Below are positions 1 to 8,453 of a DNA stretch of 64,000 nucleotides, one piece after another. Every line of letters starts with the position of its first letter. Positions within the stretch are counted from its first letter, which is position 1. Below the pieces are notes generated by a model that saw only the letters and a program-made list of their open reading frames with translations, had not been told where the DNA came from and ran no database searches. A program made the position numbers and the translations under genes. This stretch comes from Caballeronia zhejiangensis (GTDB lineage Bacteria; Pseudomonadota; Gammaproteobacteria; Burkholderiales; Burkholderiaceae): assembly GCF_000698575.1 (NCBI RefSeq), contig NZ_JFHD01000021.1, forward strand, positions 1-64,000. Direction: 5' to 3'.

Positions 1-974
1 GCGCCCGCGACCGGCACAGCCGTGCGCGTCGAGGCCGCGAGCAGCGAGCCAATCTTCGCGCGGCTGCCCGGCGGCACGCGGCCATTGTTCTGCTGTCCCC
101 ATGCGCCGCGCGGATCGTGCATTCGCGCGCGCGCCGCCGAAAATTCCGCGCCCAGCAGGAGCACGGCGGCGGAGAAGTACAGCCACATCAGCAGCACGGC
201 GAGCGAACCCGCCGCGCCGAACGCGCTCGCGGTGCCCGCGTGGGTCAGATACAAGGCGAACAGCTTCTTGCCCGCCGAGAAAAGCAGCGCGGAGACGAGC
301 CCGCCGACGAGCGCATCGCGCCATTGCACGGGCGCATCGGGGAGGAACTTCATCAATGCGCCGAACGCGGCGGTGAGAATCGCGAGCCCGACCACGAGCT
401 GCACGACATCGCCGACGATCACGAACGGCGAATTTGCCCACAGCCACATGCCGACCGCCTGAATCGCGGTATCGAGCACGAGCGAGACGATCAGCAGAAA
501 CGCGACGCCGAGCACGAGCCCGAACGACACGAGCCGCACGCGCACCAGCGTCATGATGCTGGAGCGCTGCTCGCCGCTCATCGGCCAGACGATGTTGAGC
601 GCCGTGTTGAGCGATGAAAACGTCGCCGATGCACCGACCGCGAGCAGCACGAACGAGATGATCGCGGCGATGCCGGTCCCGCTGCTGCGATGCGCGTTCT
701 CGACGATGCTCTGCACGCCCGCCGCGGCCTGATCGCCGATGAGTCCGTTCACTTGATGAAAAAGTTGCCCGCGCGCCGCCTCCGGTCCGAAGATCCAGCC
801 CGCGACGGCGATCACCATGACGAGCGTCGGCGCGAGCGAGAACGCCGAGTAGAACGCGATGCTCGCGGCCATCGCGGCGCAGCGGTCTTCCGAGAACTGC
901 TTCAGCGCGCCGAGCGCCCACGAAGCGTCTTTCTTCACCACCGCTTCGATCTTCTGGGTTGAGACGGAACTCAT
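1..974 (-). CDS. YihY/BrkB family inner-membrane protein (3' part beyond window)
   Basis: The reverse strand reads open from an ATG at 974 to the window edge, about 324 codons, so the C-terminus is missing. The protein starts MSSVSTQKIEAVVKKDASWA and continues with several hydrophobic helices, including AASIAFYSAFSLAPTLVMV and the conserved stretch ASATFSSLNTALNIVWP. Those are hallmarks of the YihY/BrkB family, once misnamed ribonuclease BN. Members are multi-pass inner-membrane proteins of uncertain transport or envelope function. The gene diverges from the formate dehydrogenase operon across a 298-bp spacer that carries a palindrome and a tandem repeat. Family assignment is firm; function is not. 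Confidence 0.88.
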   Translation of the reverse strand, partial: MSSVSTQKIEAVVKKDASWALGALKQFSEDRCAAMAASIAFYSAFSLAPTLVMVIAVAGWIFGPEAARGQLFHQVNGLIGDQAAAGVQSIVENAHRSSGTGIAAIISFVLLAVGASATFSSLNTALNIVWPMSGEQRSSIMTLVRVRLVSFGLVLGVAFLLIVSLVLDTAIQAVGMWLWANSPFVIVGDVVQLVVGLAILTAAFGALMKFLPDAPVQWRDALVGGLVSALLFSAGKKLFALYLTHAGTASAFGAAGSLAVLLMWLYFSAAVLLLGAEFSAARARMHDPRGAWGQQNNGRVPPGSRAKIGSLLAASTRTAVPVAG

Positions 975-1096
975 GGCGACCTCTCGGTTCGATGAATGGA
1001 GCGCGAATGTTTCACCCCGTCGAGCACGTTCCATTCCAGAACATGCGTGGCCAGGCGCGGCGCTTGCTAAAGCGACAAGGTTGCGTATGAAGTATT

Positions 1097-1110
1097 CGTT
1101 GCATGCAACG
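1097..1110. promoter_or_regulatory. 14-bp perfect palindrome, possible operator
   Basis: CGTTGCATGCAACG is a perfect inverted repeat in the spacer between the divergent yihY-like gene and the formate dehydrogenase operon. Its place suggests a regulator-binding site, but no regulator can be named. It does not match the FNR consensus TTGAT-N4-ATCAA. Confidence 0.35.
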
Positions 1111-1184
1111 CGCGCAAGACCTGTGATTGGTGCAAATACCGTGTCAACCTGTCTGCGGGATGTAATCGGGCACCATATACTTTA

Positions 1185-1248
1185 GTAACCCAGTAACCCA
1201 GTAACCCAGTAACCCAGTAACCCAGTAACCCAGTAACCCAGTAACCCA
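1185..1248 (+). repeat. 8 x 8-bp tandem repeat (GTAACCCA) in the fdnG leader
   Basis: Eight perfect head-to-tail copies of GTAACCCA end 24 bp before the fdnG start codon. A -10-like TATACT at 1176-1181 lies directly upstream, so the array may sit in the 5' untranslated leader; no convincing -35 was seen. The Shine-Dalgarno GAGGG (1263-1267) is outside the array. Perfect short tandem repeats are prone to slippage, so copy number may vary between isolates and alter expression; that consequence is inference. Confidence 0.97.
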
Positions 1249-1272
1249 CATTACGACGCGCCGAGGGCAATC

Positions 1273-4200
1273 ATGCTCCAAATGTCACGGCGACAGTTCC
1301 TCAAGGTCTCTGCGAGCACGCTCGCCGGTTCGAGCCTGGCGGCAATGGGCTTCTCTCCGGCTCCCGCGCTCGCAGAAGTCCGGCAATACAAACTGTCGCG
1401 CACCACGGAAACGCGCAACACCTGTCCGTACTGTTCAGTCGGGTGCGGCATCCTCATGTACGGTCTCGGCGACAACGCCAAGAACGCAAAAACGAGCATC
1501 ATCCACATCGAAGGCGATCCGGATCATCCGGTCAATCGCGGCACGCTCTGCCCGAAAGGCGCATCGCTCATCGACTTCATACATAGCCCGAGCCGGCTGA
1601 CGTATCCCGAGCATCGCGCGCCGGGGTCGAACGAGTGGAAACGCATCTCGTGGGAAGAGGCGCTCGATCGCATCGCCGAGTTGTTGAAGGAAGATCGCGA
1701 TGCGAATTTCGTCGAGAAGACGCCCGACGGCAAGACGGTCAATCGATGGCTGACTTCGGGCTTTCTGGCGGCGTCGGCGGGAAGCAACGAAGTTGGCTAT
1801 CTGACGCACAAGACGGTGCGCAGTTGGGGAATGCTCGCATTCGATAATCAGGCGCGTGTCTGACATGGCCCGACGGTGGCAGGTCTTGCCCCGACGTTTG
1901 GCCGTGGAGCGATGACGAACCATTGGGTCGACATCAAGAACACGGACCTGATTCTCGTGATGGGCGGCAATGCAGCCGAGGCGCATCCGTGCGGCTTCAA
2001 GTGGGTGACCGAGGCGAAGGCGCATCGGCGCGCGCGTCTCATCGTCGTGGACCCGCGCTTCACGCGCACGGCATCGGTCGCGGATTTCTACGCGCCGATT
2101 CGCACCGGCACGGACATCGCGTTCCTCGGCGGCGTCATCAACTATCTGCTCACGAACGACAAGATCCAGCACGAGTACGTGAAGAACTACACGGACATGT
2201 CGTTCATCGTGCGCGAGGACTTCGCGTTCAAGGACGGCGTGTTCTCGGGCTATGACGCGGAACATCGCAAGTACGACAAGACGAGCTGGGATTACGAGCG
2301 CGGCGACGACGGCTATGTGAAGACCGATCCGACCTTGCAGCATCCGCGCTGCGTCTACAACCTGTTGAAGCAGCACTACGCCGCCTACACGCCGGAAATG
2401 GTGACGAAGGTTTGCGGCACGCCGACCGACAAGTTCCTCAAGGTCTGCGAGATGCTCGCGACGACCGCGGCGCCGAATCGCGCCGGCACGATTCTCTATG
2501 CGCTCGGCTGGACGCATCACTCAGTCGGCGCGCAGATGATTCGCACGGGCGCGATGGTGCAGCTTCTGCTCGGCAATATCGGCATCGCGGGCGGCGGCAT
2601 GAATGCGCTGAGGGGGCACTCGAACATTCAAGGCCTGACCGATCTCGGCCTGATGTCGAATCTGCTGCCCGGCTACATGACCTTGCCGATGGAAGGCGAG
2701 CAGGAATACGAGGACTACATCAAGAAGCGCGCGTCGCAGCCGCTGCGGCCGAATCAACTGAGCTACTGGAAGAACTATCGGGCGTTTTACGTGAGCTTCA
2801 TGAAGTCGTGGTGGGGCGATAACGCGACGGCCGACAACAACTTCGGCTATGACATGCTGCCGAAGCTCGACAAGTCCTACGACATGCTGCAGGTCTTCGA
2901 GCTGATGGCGCAGGGCAAGATGAACGGCTACATCTGCCAGGGCTTCAATCCGCTTGCGGCGGCGCCGAACAAGGCGAAGATCGGGCTCGGCCTGTCGAAG
3001 CTGAAATGGCTCGTCATCATGGATCCGCTCGCGACCGAGACGTCGGAGTTTTGGAAGAATCACGGCGAATTCAACGATGTCGATTCGTCGAAGATTCAGA
3101 CCGAAGTGTTCCGTCTGCCGACGAGTTGCTTCGCCGAAGAGCGCGGCTCGCTCGTCAGTTCGTCGCGCGTATTGCAATGGCACTGGCAGGGCACGACGCC
3201 GCCGGGCGAAGCGCGAAGCGATCTCGAGATCATGTCGGGATTGTGGCTGCGCATGCGCAAGGCATATCAGGAGAAGGGCGGCAAATATCCCGATCCGATC
3301 CTGAAGATGACGTGGCCGTACGCGGACCCGGAAAGCCCGACGCCGGAGGAAATCGCGATGGAGTTCAACGGCCGCGCGCTCGCCGACGTCACCGATCCGA
3401 CCGATCAGACGAAGGTCCTCGCCAAACGCGGCGAGCAACTGGCGAGCTTCGCGCAACTGCGCGACGACGGCTCGACCGCCAGCGGATGCTGGATCTTCTG
3501 CGGATCGTGGACGCAGGCGGGCAACCAGATGGGCCGGCGCGACAACTCCGATCCGACGGGCATCGGGCAGACGCTCGGCTGGGCGTGGGCGTGGCCGGCG
3601 AATCGGCGTGTGCTGTACAACCGCGCATCGTGCGATGTGAACGGCAAGCCGTTCGATCCGTCGAGAAAGCTCGTCGCGTGGAACGGGCGCGCGTGGGGCG
3701 GTCCGGATGTCCCCGACTTCAAGGTCGACGAACCGCCGGACAAGGGCATGAGTCCGTTCATCATGAATCCGGAGGGCGTGGCGCGATTCTTCGCACGCGA
3801 CGGCATGAACGAAGGCCCGTTCCCCGCGCACTATGAGCCGTTCGAGACACCGCTCGGCCATAACCCGTTCTTCCCCGACAACAAGGCGGTGACGAGCAAT
3901 CCGGCCGCGCGCGTCTTCCCCGACGATCGCGCCGCGTTCGGCACCGCCGACAAGTTCCCGGACACCGCGACCACGTATCGCCTCACCGAGCACTTCCACT
4001 ACTGGACCAAGCACGCGCGGCTCAACGCGATCGTGCAGCCGCAGCAGTTCGTGGAGATCGGCGAGGAGCATGCGAAGGAAGTCGGCGTCGTCGCGGGGGA
4101 TCGCGTGAAGGTGTCGAGCAATCGCGGGCATGTCGTCGCGGTGGCGCTCGTCACGAAGCGCATCAAACCACTGACTGTGGAGGGCAAGAAGGTGCACACC

Positions 4201-4341
4201 GTCGGCCTGCCGCTGCACTGGGGCTTCAAGGGCCTCACGCAGCCGGGCTATCTCGTCAACACGCTCACGCCTTCCGTGGGCGACGGGAACTCGCAGACAC
4301 CCGAGTTCAAGTCGTTCCTCGTGAAGGTCGAGAAGGCATAG
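1273..4341 (+). CDS. fdnG: Formate dehydrogenase-N/O alpha subunit, selenocysteine-containing
   Basis: This is the catalytic, periplasmic molybdopterin subunit that oxidises formate to CO2. Translation through the in-frame TGA at 1861-1863 gives 1022 residues, close to the roughly 1015 of E. coli FdnG and FdoG. The N-terminus has a twin-arginine signal (SRRQFLK). The 4Fe-4S cysteines are C51, C54, C58 and C93. The TGA is residue 197 in the context RV-U-HGPTVAG, the known Sec active-site motif, and a SECIS hairpin follows. C-terminal molybdopterin-dinucleotide binding appears around VQPQQFVEIGEEHAKEVGVV. GAGGG at 1263-1267 supports this start. The gene heads fdnGHI-fdhE-selAB. An automatic caller would wrongly split it at the TGA. 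Confidence 0.97.
1861..1896 (+). promoter_or_regulatory. UGA selenocysteine codon and bacterial SECIS hairpin
   Basis: The TGA at 1861-1863 is followed by a stem GGCA (1878-1881)/TGCC (1887-1890) with apical loop GGTCT (1882-1886). The lower stem pairs GG (1875-1876) with CC (1891-1892), leaving T1877 bulged. Counting the UGA uridine as 1, the bulged U is position 17 and the loop G-U are positions 23-24. Those are the SelB-contact positions known from the E. coli fdhF SECIS, and the loop sequence is identical to that element. This strongly supports decoding of UGA as selenocysteine. Confidence 0.9.
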
Positions 4342-4351
4342 GGAGGACGAG

Positions 4352-5296
4352 ATGGCTCTGCAATCGCTCGATATCAAGCGTCTCTCCGCGACGACCGTGC
4401 CGCAGACGCAAATACGCGAGCCGGTGACGGGCACGGTGGCGAAGCTCATCGACGTGTCGAAGTGCATCGGCTGCAAGGCGTGTCAGACGGCGTGCATGGA
4501 GTGGAACGACCTGCGCGACGATATCGGTCACACGACCGGCATCTACGACAATCCGCGCGACCTGACGGAGCATTCGTGGACGGTGATGCGCTTCACCGAA
4601 TACGAAAATCCGAAGGGCGACCTCGAATGGCTGATCCGCAAGGACGGCTGCATGCATTGCGAGGATCCGGGTTGCCTGAAGGCGTGTCCTTCGCCGGGCG
4701 CGATCATTCAGTACACGAACGGCATCGTGGATTTTCACGAGGAGAACTGCATCGGCTGCGGCTATTGCATTACCGGCTGCCCGTTCAATATTCCGCGGCT
4801 TTCGAAGGAAGATCATCGCGTGTACAAGTGCACGCTATGTTCGGATCGCGTCGCGGTCGGGCAGGAGCCCGCGTGCGTGAAGACGTGCCCGACCGGCGCG
4901 ATCATGTTCGGCACCAAGGTCGACATGCAGCAGCAGGCGGCCGATCGCGTCGAGGATCTGAAGGAGCGCGGCTTTGCTAACGCGGGCCTCTACGATCCGG
5001 CGGGCGTGGGTGGCACGCATGTGATGTACGTGCTGCATCACGCGGATCAGCCGGAGCTGTATCACGGGCTCGCGAAGGATCCGCACATCAGTCCGCTCGT
5101 GTCGATATGGAAGGGCGTGACGAAGCCGCTCGCGATGATCGGCATCGCGTTGGCGGCGTTTGCGGGCTTCTTCCATTACACGCGCGTCGGGCCGAACGAA
5201 GTCAGCGAGGAAGACGAACTCGAAGCGCATCGCGAAGCGGAAGAAGTGCAGCGTCGGCGTGAAGGCGGACAGGAGCGTACAGATGAAACACGATAG
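4352..5296 (+). CDS. fdnH: Formate dehydrogenase iron-sulfur beta subunit
   Basis: A 314-residue electron-transfer subunit with four ferredoxin-type cysteine clusters: CIGCKACQTAC (from residue 38), CMHCEDPGCLKAC, CIGCGYCITGC and CTLCSDRV...CVKTC. Near the C-terminus one transmembrane helix (PLAMIGIALAAFAGFF) is followed by a charged, Glu/Arg-rich tail, as in FdnH. It passes electrons from the alpha subunit to the cytochrome subunit. The start lies 10 bp after fdnG, with a GGGAGGA ribosome-binding site. Its 3' end overlaps the next gene by 14 bp. Confidence 0.96.
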   Translation: MALQSLDIKRLSATTVPQTQIREPVTGTVAKLIDVSKCIGCKACQTACMEWNDLRDDIGHTTGIYDNPRDLTEHSWTVMRFTEYENPKGDLEWLIRKDGCMHCEDPGCLKACPSPGAIIQYTNGIVDFHEENCIGCGYCITGCPFNIPRLSKEDHRVYKCTLCSDRVAVGQEPACVKTCPTGAIMFGTKVDMQQQAADRVEDLKERGFANAGLYDPAGVGGTHVMYVLHHADQPELYHGLAKDPHISPLVSIWKGVTKPLAMIGIALAAFAGFFHYTRVGPNEVSEEDELEAHREAEEVQRRREGGQERTDETR

Positions 5297-5933
5297 CGAA
5301 CTGCGTGACGTGAAGGGCCATCGGCTGATCGTGCGCTACACGCCGAACGAGCGCACGAATCACTGGATCACCGCGATCACCTTCGTGCTGCTCGCGCTGT
5401 CCGGACTCGCGATGTTTCATCCGTCGATGGCATGGCTCTATGCCGTGTTCGGCGGCGGGCAATGGACGCGCATCCTGCATCCGTTCGTCGGCTGCGTGAT
5501 GTTCATCTCCTTCATGATCCTTGCGCTGCGCTTCTGGCATCACAACTATCTGGACAAGAACGACGTCCAGTGGATGAAGCAGATGAACGACGTGCTCACC
5601 AATCGCGAGGATCGCCTGCCTGAGATCGGCAAGTACAACGCCGGGCAAAAGCTGTTGTTCTTCGTGATGGTGGCGAGTCTCGTGTTGCTGCTCGTGAGCG
5701 GCATCGTGATCTGGCGCAGATACTTCGCGTTCTATTTCCCGATTACCGTGATTCGTCTTGCATCCGTCGTGCACGCGGCGACGGCGTTCGTGCTGATCGT
5801 GTCGATCATCGTGCATATCTATGCGGCGCTTTGGGTGAAGGGTTCGATCGGCGCGATGACGCGCGGCACTGTCACGTATGGATGGGCGCGCAAGCATCAT
5901 CCGCGGTGGTTCAGGGAGATGATCGGGAAGTAG
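5283..5933 (+). CDS. fdnI: Formate dehydrogenase cytochrome b556 gamma subunit
   Basis: A 216-residue, four-helix membrane cytochrome b matching E. coli FdnI (217 residues) in length. It begins MKHDSELRDVKGHRLIVRYT, followed by NERTNHWITAITFVLLALSG, where the His is a likely haem ligand. Further helices include FVGCVMFISFMILALRFWH and a late SVVHAATAFVLIVSIIVHIY with paired His residues. It anchors the complex and reduces quinone. I chose the ATG at 5283, preceded by GGAGCG, which overlaps the fdnH stop; a longer upstream reading frame would intrude deeply into fdnH. Translational coupling is likely. Confidence 0.94.
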   Translation: MKHDSELRDVKGHRLIVRYTPNERTNHWITAITFVLLALSGLAMFHPSMAWLYAVFGGGQWTRILHPFVGCVMFISFMILALRFWHHNYLDKNDVQWMKQMNDVLTNREDRLPEIGKYNAGQKLLFFVMVASLVLLLVSGIVIWRRYFAFYFPITVIRLASVVHAATAFVLIVSIIVHIYAALWVKGSIGAMTRGTVTYGWARKHHPRWFREMIGK

Positions 5934-6036
5934 AAATCCGGCGCGACGTTGGGCCAATACGTGCGGGGTGCGGTCCATTTCATATCCGTTTTGCTGATAT
6001 GCTCGGTCGACCGTTCACCCCGCGAGGAAACCTTCC

Positions 6037-7011
6037 GTGGTCCAACGCATAGTCGAAGCCTCGCGAATCGAATCGCTCGATCCGTCGGCCATTCCGCGTT
6101 TGCGCATGCCGGAGCGCGCGACGATATTCGCCACGCGCGCCGCACGTCTTCGGCAACTCGCCGACGCAAGCAATCCCATCTCCGGTTATCTGCGCCTGAT
6201 GGCCGCGCTCGCCGACGCCCAGCAGCGCGTGCTCGCGCATTTCAATGCGCCGATGCCCTCGCGCGAGTCCATCGAAATGAATCAGCGTCATTCGATGCCG
6301 ATCGTTCCCGCGCTCACGGATGACCGCGATCCCGCCTGGCGCGACGTACTCTTCATGCTGCTCGACGGCATCGAAGCCGCCGGCGCGCTAACGCCCGCGC
6401 TCGCGCAACTCGTCGCCCGTCTGCGCGCGCTCGACGCCGCCGCGCTCGACGCCCAAGCCGACGCGATCCTCGCGCTGCGCTTCGCCGAAATCGATCCGGC
6501 CGCGGCGCCCCTCATCGCGGCCGCGCTGCAAGTCGTGTGGACCGATCTCGCGAGCCGCATCGACATGCGGGACGTGCCGTATCTCGACACGCCCGGCGTA
6601 TGTCCCGTCTGCGGCTCGGTGCCGGTCGCGAGCATCGTGCGCGTGGGCGGCGCGCATGAAGGTTATCGCTACGTGCAATGCGGACTGTGCGCGACGGAGC
6701 TTCACGTAGTCCGCGCGAAATGCACGAACTGCGATTCGACCAAAGGCATCGCGTATCACGTGATGGGTACGGGCGACGAACCCGAGGAAGAAAAAACGGC
6801 GAAGGCGACAAGCGCGCCGCTCAAGGCGGAATCGTGCGACGAATGCGGCACGTATCGCAAGATCGGCTATCAGGAGAAGGCTTACGACTTCGAACCTTAC
6901 GCCGACGATCTCGCGAGCCTCACGCTCGATCTCCTGATGGGCGATGCGGGTTTTCGGCGCGCGGCGCCGCATCCGTGGCTCTGGCCCGAACAACAGGAAG
7001 GCGATCGATGA
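6037..7011 (+). CDS. fdhE: Formate dehydrogenase accessory protein FdhE
   Basis: A 324-residue FdhE-family maturation protein, cytoplasmic and needed for active respiratory formate dehydrogenases. The C-terminal half has the expected cysteine pairs of the rubredoxin-like metal-binding domain: CPVCGSVP, CGLCATELH, KCTNCDSTKG and CDECGTYRK. The start is GTG at 6037, with GAGGAAA about 8 bp upstream. The stop overlaps the selA ATG (ATGA), so fdhE and selA are probably translationally coupled. A 103-bp gap separates it from fdnI. Confidence 0.95.
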   Translation: MVQRIVEASRIESLDPSAIPRLRMPERATIFATRAARLRQLADASNPISGYLRLMAALADAQQRVLAHFNAPMPSRESIEMNQRHSMPIVPALTDDRDPAWRDVLFMLLDGIEAAGALTPALAQLVARLRALDAAALDAQADAILALRFAEIDPAAAPLIAAALQVVWTDLASRIDMRDVPYLDTPGVCPVCGSVPVASIVRVGGAHEGYRYVQCGLCATELHVVRAKCTNCDSTKGIAYHVMGTGDEPEEEKTAKATSAPLKAESCDECGTYRKIGYQEKAYDFEPYADDLASLTLDLLMGDAGFRRAAPHPWLWPEQQEGDR

Positions 7012-8453
7012 GCGATGTCACAGGCGACGGCGGCGAGTTGCGCGCATTGATGGCTCGCGTGCCATCGGTCGAGCGCGTGCTGGCATCGGCGGAATTCGAG
7101 GCGGTGATCGCCACGTACGGCCGCACGCAGGCGCTCGCCGCATTGCGCGCGACGCTCGATGCATGGCGCGCCGATGCGCAAGCGGGCCGCGCGTCCGTCG
7201 ATGCACTGAGCGATGCGCAACTCGCGCTCGCCGTCGACGCGCGGCTCGCGAAACGCGCGCGCAGCAACGTGCGCAGCGTCTTCAACCTGACGGGCACGGT
7301 GCTGCATACGAATCTCGGCCGCGCGCTGCTGCCCGACGAAGCGGTGCGCGCGGTCGCCGAAGTGCTCACGCGTCCGGCGAATCTCGAGTTCGATCTCGAC
7401 ACCGGCGCGCGCGGCGATCGCGACGATCTCATCAACGGCCTCATCTGCGAGCTGACGGGCGCCGAAGCCGCGACCGTCGTCAACAACAACGCGGCCGCTG
7501 TGCTGCTGACGCTTTCCGCGCTCGCTTCGCGCAAGGAAGTGATCGTGTCGCGCGGCGAACTCGTCGAGATCGGCGGCGCGTTCCGCATTCCCGACATCAT
7601 GAATCGTGCGGGCGCGAAGCTGCGCGAAGTCGGCACGACGAATCGCACGCATCTGAAAGACTACGACGAAGCGATCAACGCGAAGACCGCGCTCCTGATG
7701 AAGGTGCATTGCAGCAACTACGCCGTGAGCGGCTTCACGAAGGAAGTCACGCTCGCCGAACTCGCGCCGCTCGCGAAAGCGCGGAACTTGCCGGTCGCGG
7801 TCGATCTCGGCAGCGGCACGCTCGTCGATCTCGCGCAATGGGGCTTGCCGCGCGAAGCGACCGTGCGCGAGACGGTCGCGGCAGGCGCGGATCTCGTCAC
7901 GTTCAGCGGCGACAAGCTGTTGGGCGGGCCGCAAGCGGGCCTGATCGTCGGGCGCGCGGATCTCATCGCGAAGATCAAGAAGCATCCGCTCAAGCGCGCA
8001 TTGCGCGTCGGCAAGCTCACGCTCGCGGCGCTCGAAGCCGTGCTGCGTCTCTATCGCGCGCCTGAAACGCTGGCCGAGCGTCTCACGACATTGCGTCTGC
8101 TCACGCGTCCCGCCGACGCAATGCGCCTCGCCGCCGAACGCATCGAACCTGCGTTGCAGCGCATGATCGGCGATGCCTTCACTGTCAGCGCCGAACCGAT
8201 GTTCAGCCAGATCGGCAGCGGCGCATTGCCCGTCGACGTGCTGCCGAGCTACGGCCTCGCGGTGCGCCTCGCGAGCGGCAAACGCGCGGGCGGGCAACTC
8301 AATCGCATCGAGAAGCGGCTGCGCGAGTTGCCGCGTCCGGTCATCGGGCGCATCGCGGATGGCGCGCTGCGTCTCGATCTGCGCTGTCTCGAAGAAGCCG
8401 ATGAAGCCGCGTTCATCGCGCAGTTGGATGCAGGCGAGGACGCACGCGAATGA
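7008..8453 (+). CDS. selA: L-seryl-tRNA(Sec) selenium transferase
   Basis: SelA is the PLP enzyme that converts seryl-tRNA(Sec) to selenocysteyl-tRNA(Sec) using selenophosphate. The 481-residue length fits the family. Recognisable parts are the N-terminal tRNA-binding region, VFNLTGTVLHTNLGRALLP, and the PLP-lysine motif SGDKLLGGPQAG, with Lys about residue 303. I start at the ATG at 7008, overlapping the fdhE stop; the frame is open further upstream but inside fdhE. It overlaps selB by 4 bp. Selenophosphate synthetase (selD) must be encoded elsewhere. Confidence 0.97.
   Translation: MSDVTGDGGELRALMARVPSVERVLASAEFEAVIATYGRTQALAALRATLDAWRADAQAGRASVDALSDAQLALAVDARLAKRARSNVRSVFNLTGTVLHTNLGRALLPDEAVRAVAEVLTRPANLEFDLDTGARGDRDDLINGLICELTGAEAATVVNNNAAAVLLTLSALASRKEVIVSRGELVEIGGAFRIPDIMNRAGAKLREVGTTNRTHLKDYDEAINAKTALLMKVHCSNYAVSGFTKEVTLAELAPLAKARNLPVAVDLGSGTLVDLAQWGLPREATVRETVAAGADLVTFSGDKLLGGPQAGLIVGRADLIAKIKKHPLKRALRVGKLTLAALEAVLRLYRAPETLAERLTTLRLLTRPADAMRLAAERIEPALQRMIGDAFTVSAEPMFSQIGSGALPVDVLPSYGLAVRLASGKRAGGQLNRIEKRLRELPRPVIGRIADGALRLDLRCLEEADEAAFIAQLDAGEDARE

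Noticed and set aside
1048..1067. Sigma-54-like TGGC...TTGC promoter before fdnG
   Set aside because: The gap between TGGC and TTGC is 12 bp; sigma-54 promoters need about 7 bp, so spacing is wrong.
1185..1248. CRISPR-like array
   Set aside because: Units are 8 bp, directly adjacent and without spacers; it is a simple tandem repeat. The reverse-strand reading frame across it gives only a repetitive peptide.
1861..1863. In-frame TGA splitting fdnG
   Set aside because: It is a selenocysteine codon: RV-U-HGPTVAG context, SECIS hairpin and selA/selB/selC nearby, so not a nonsense mutation.
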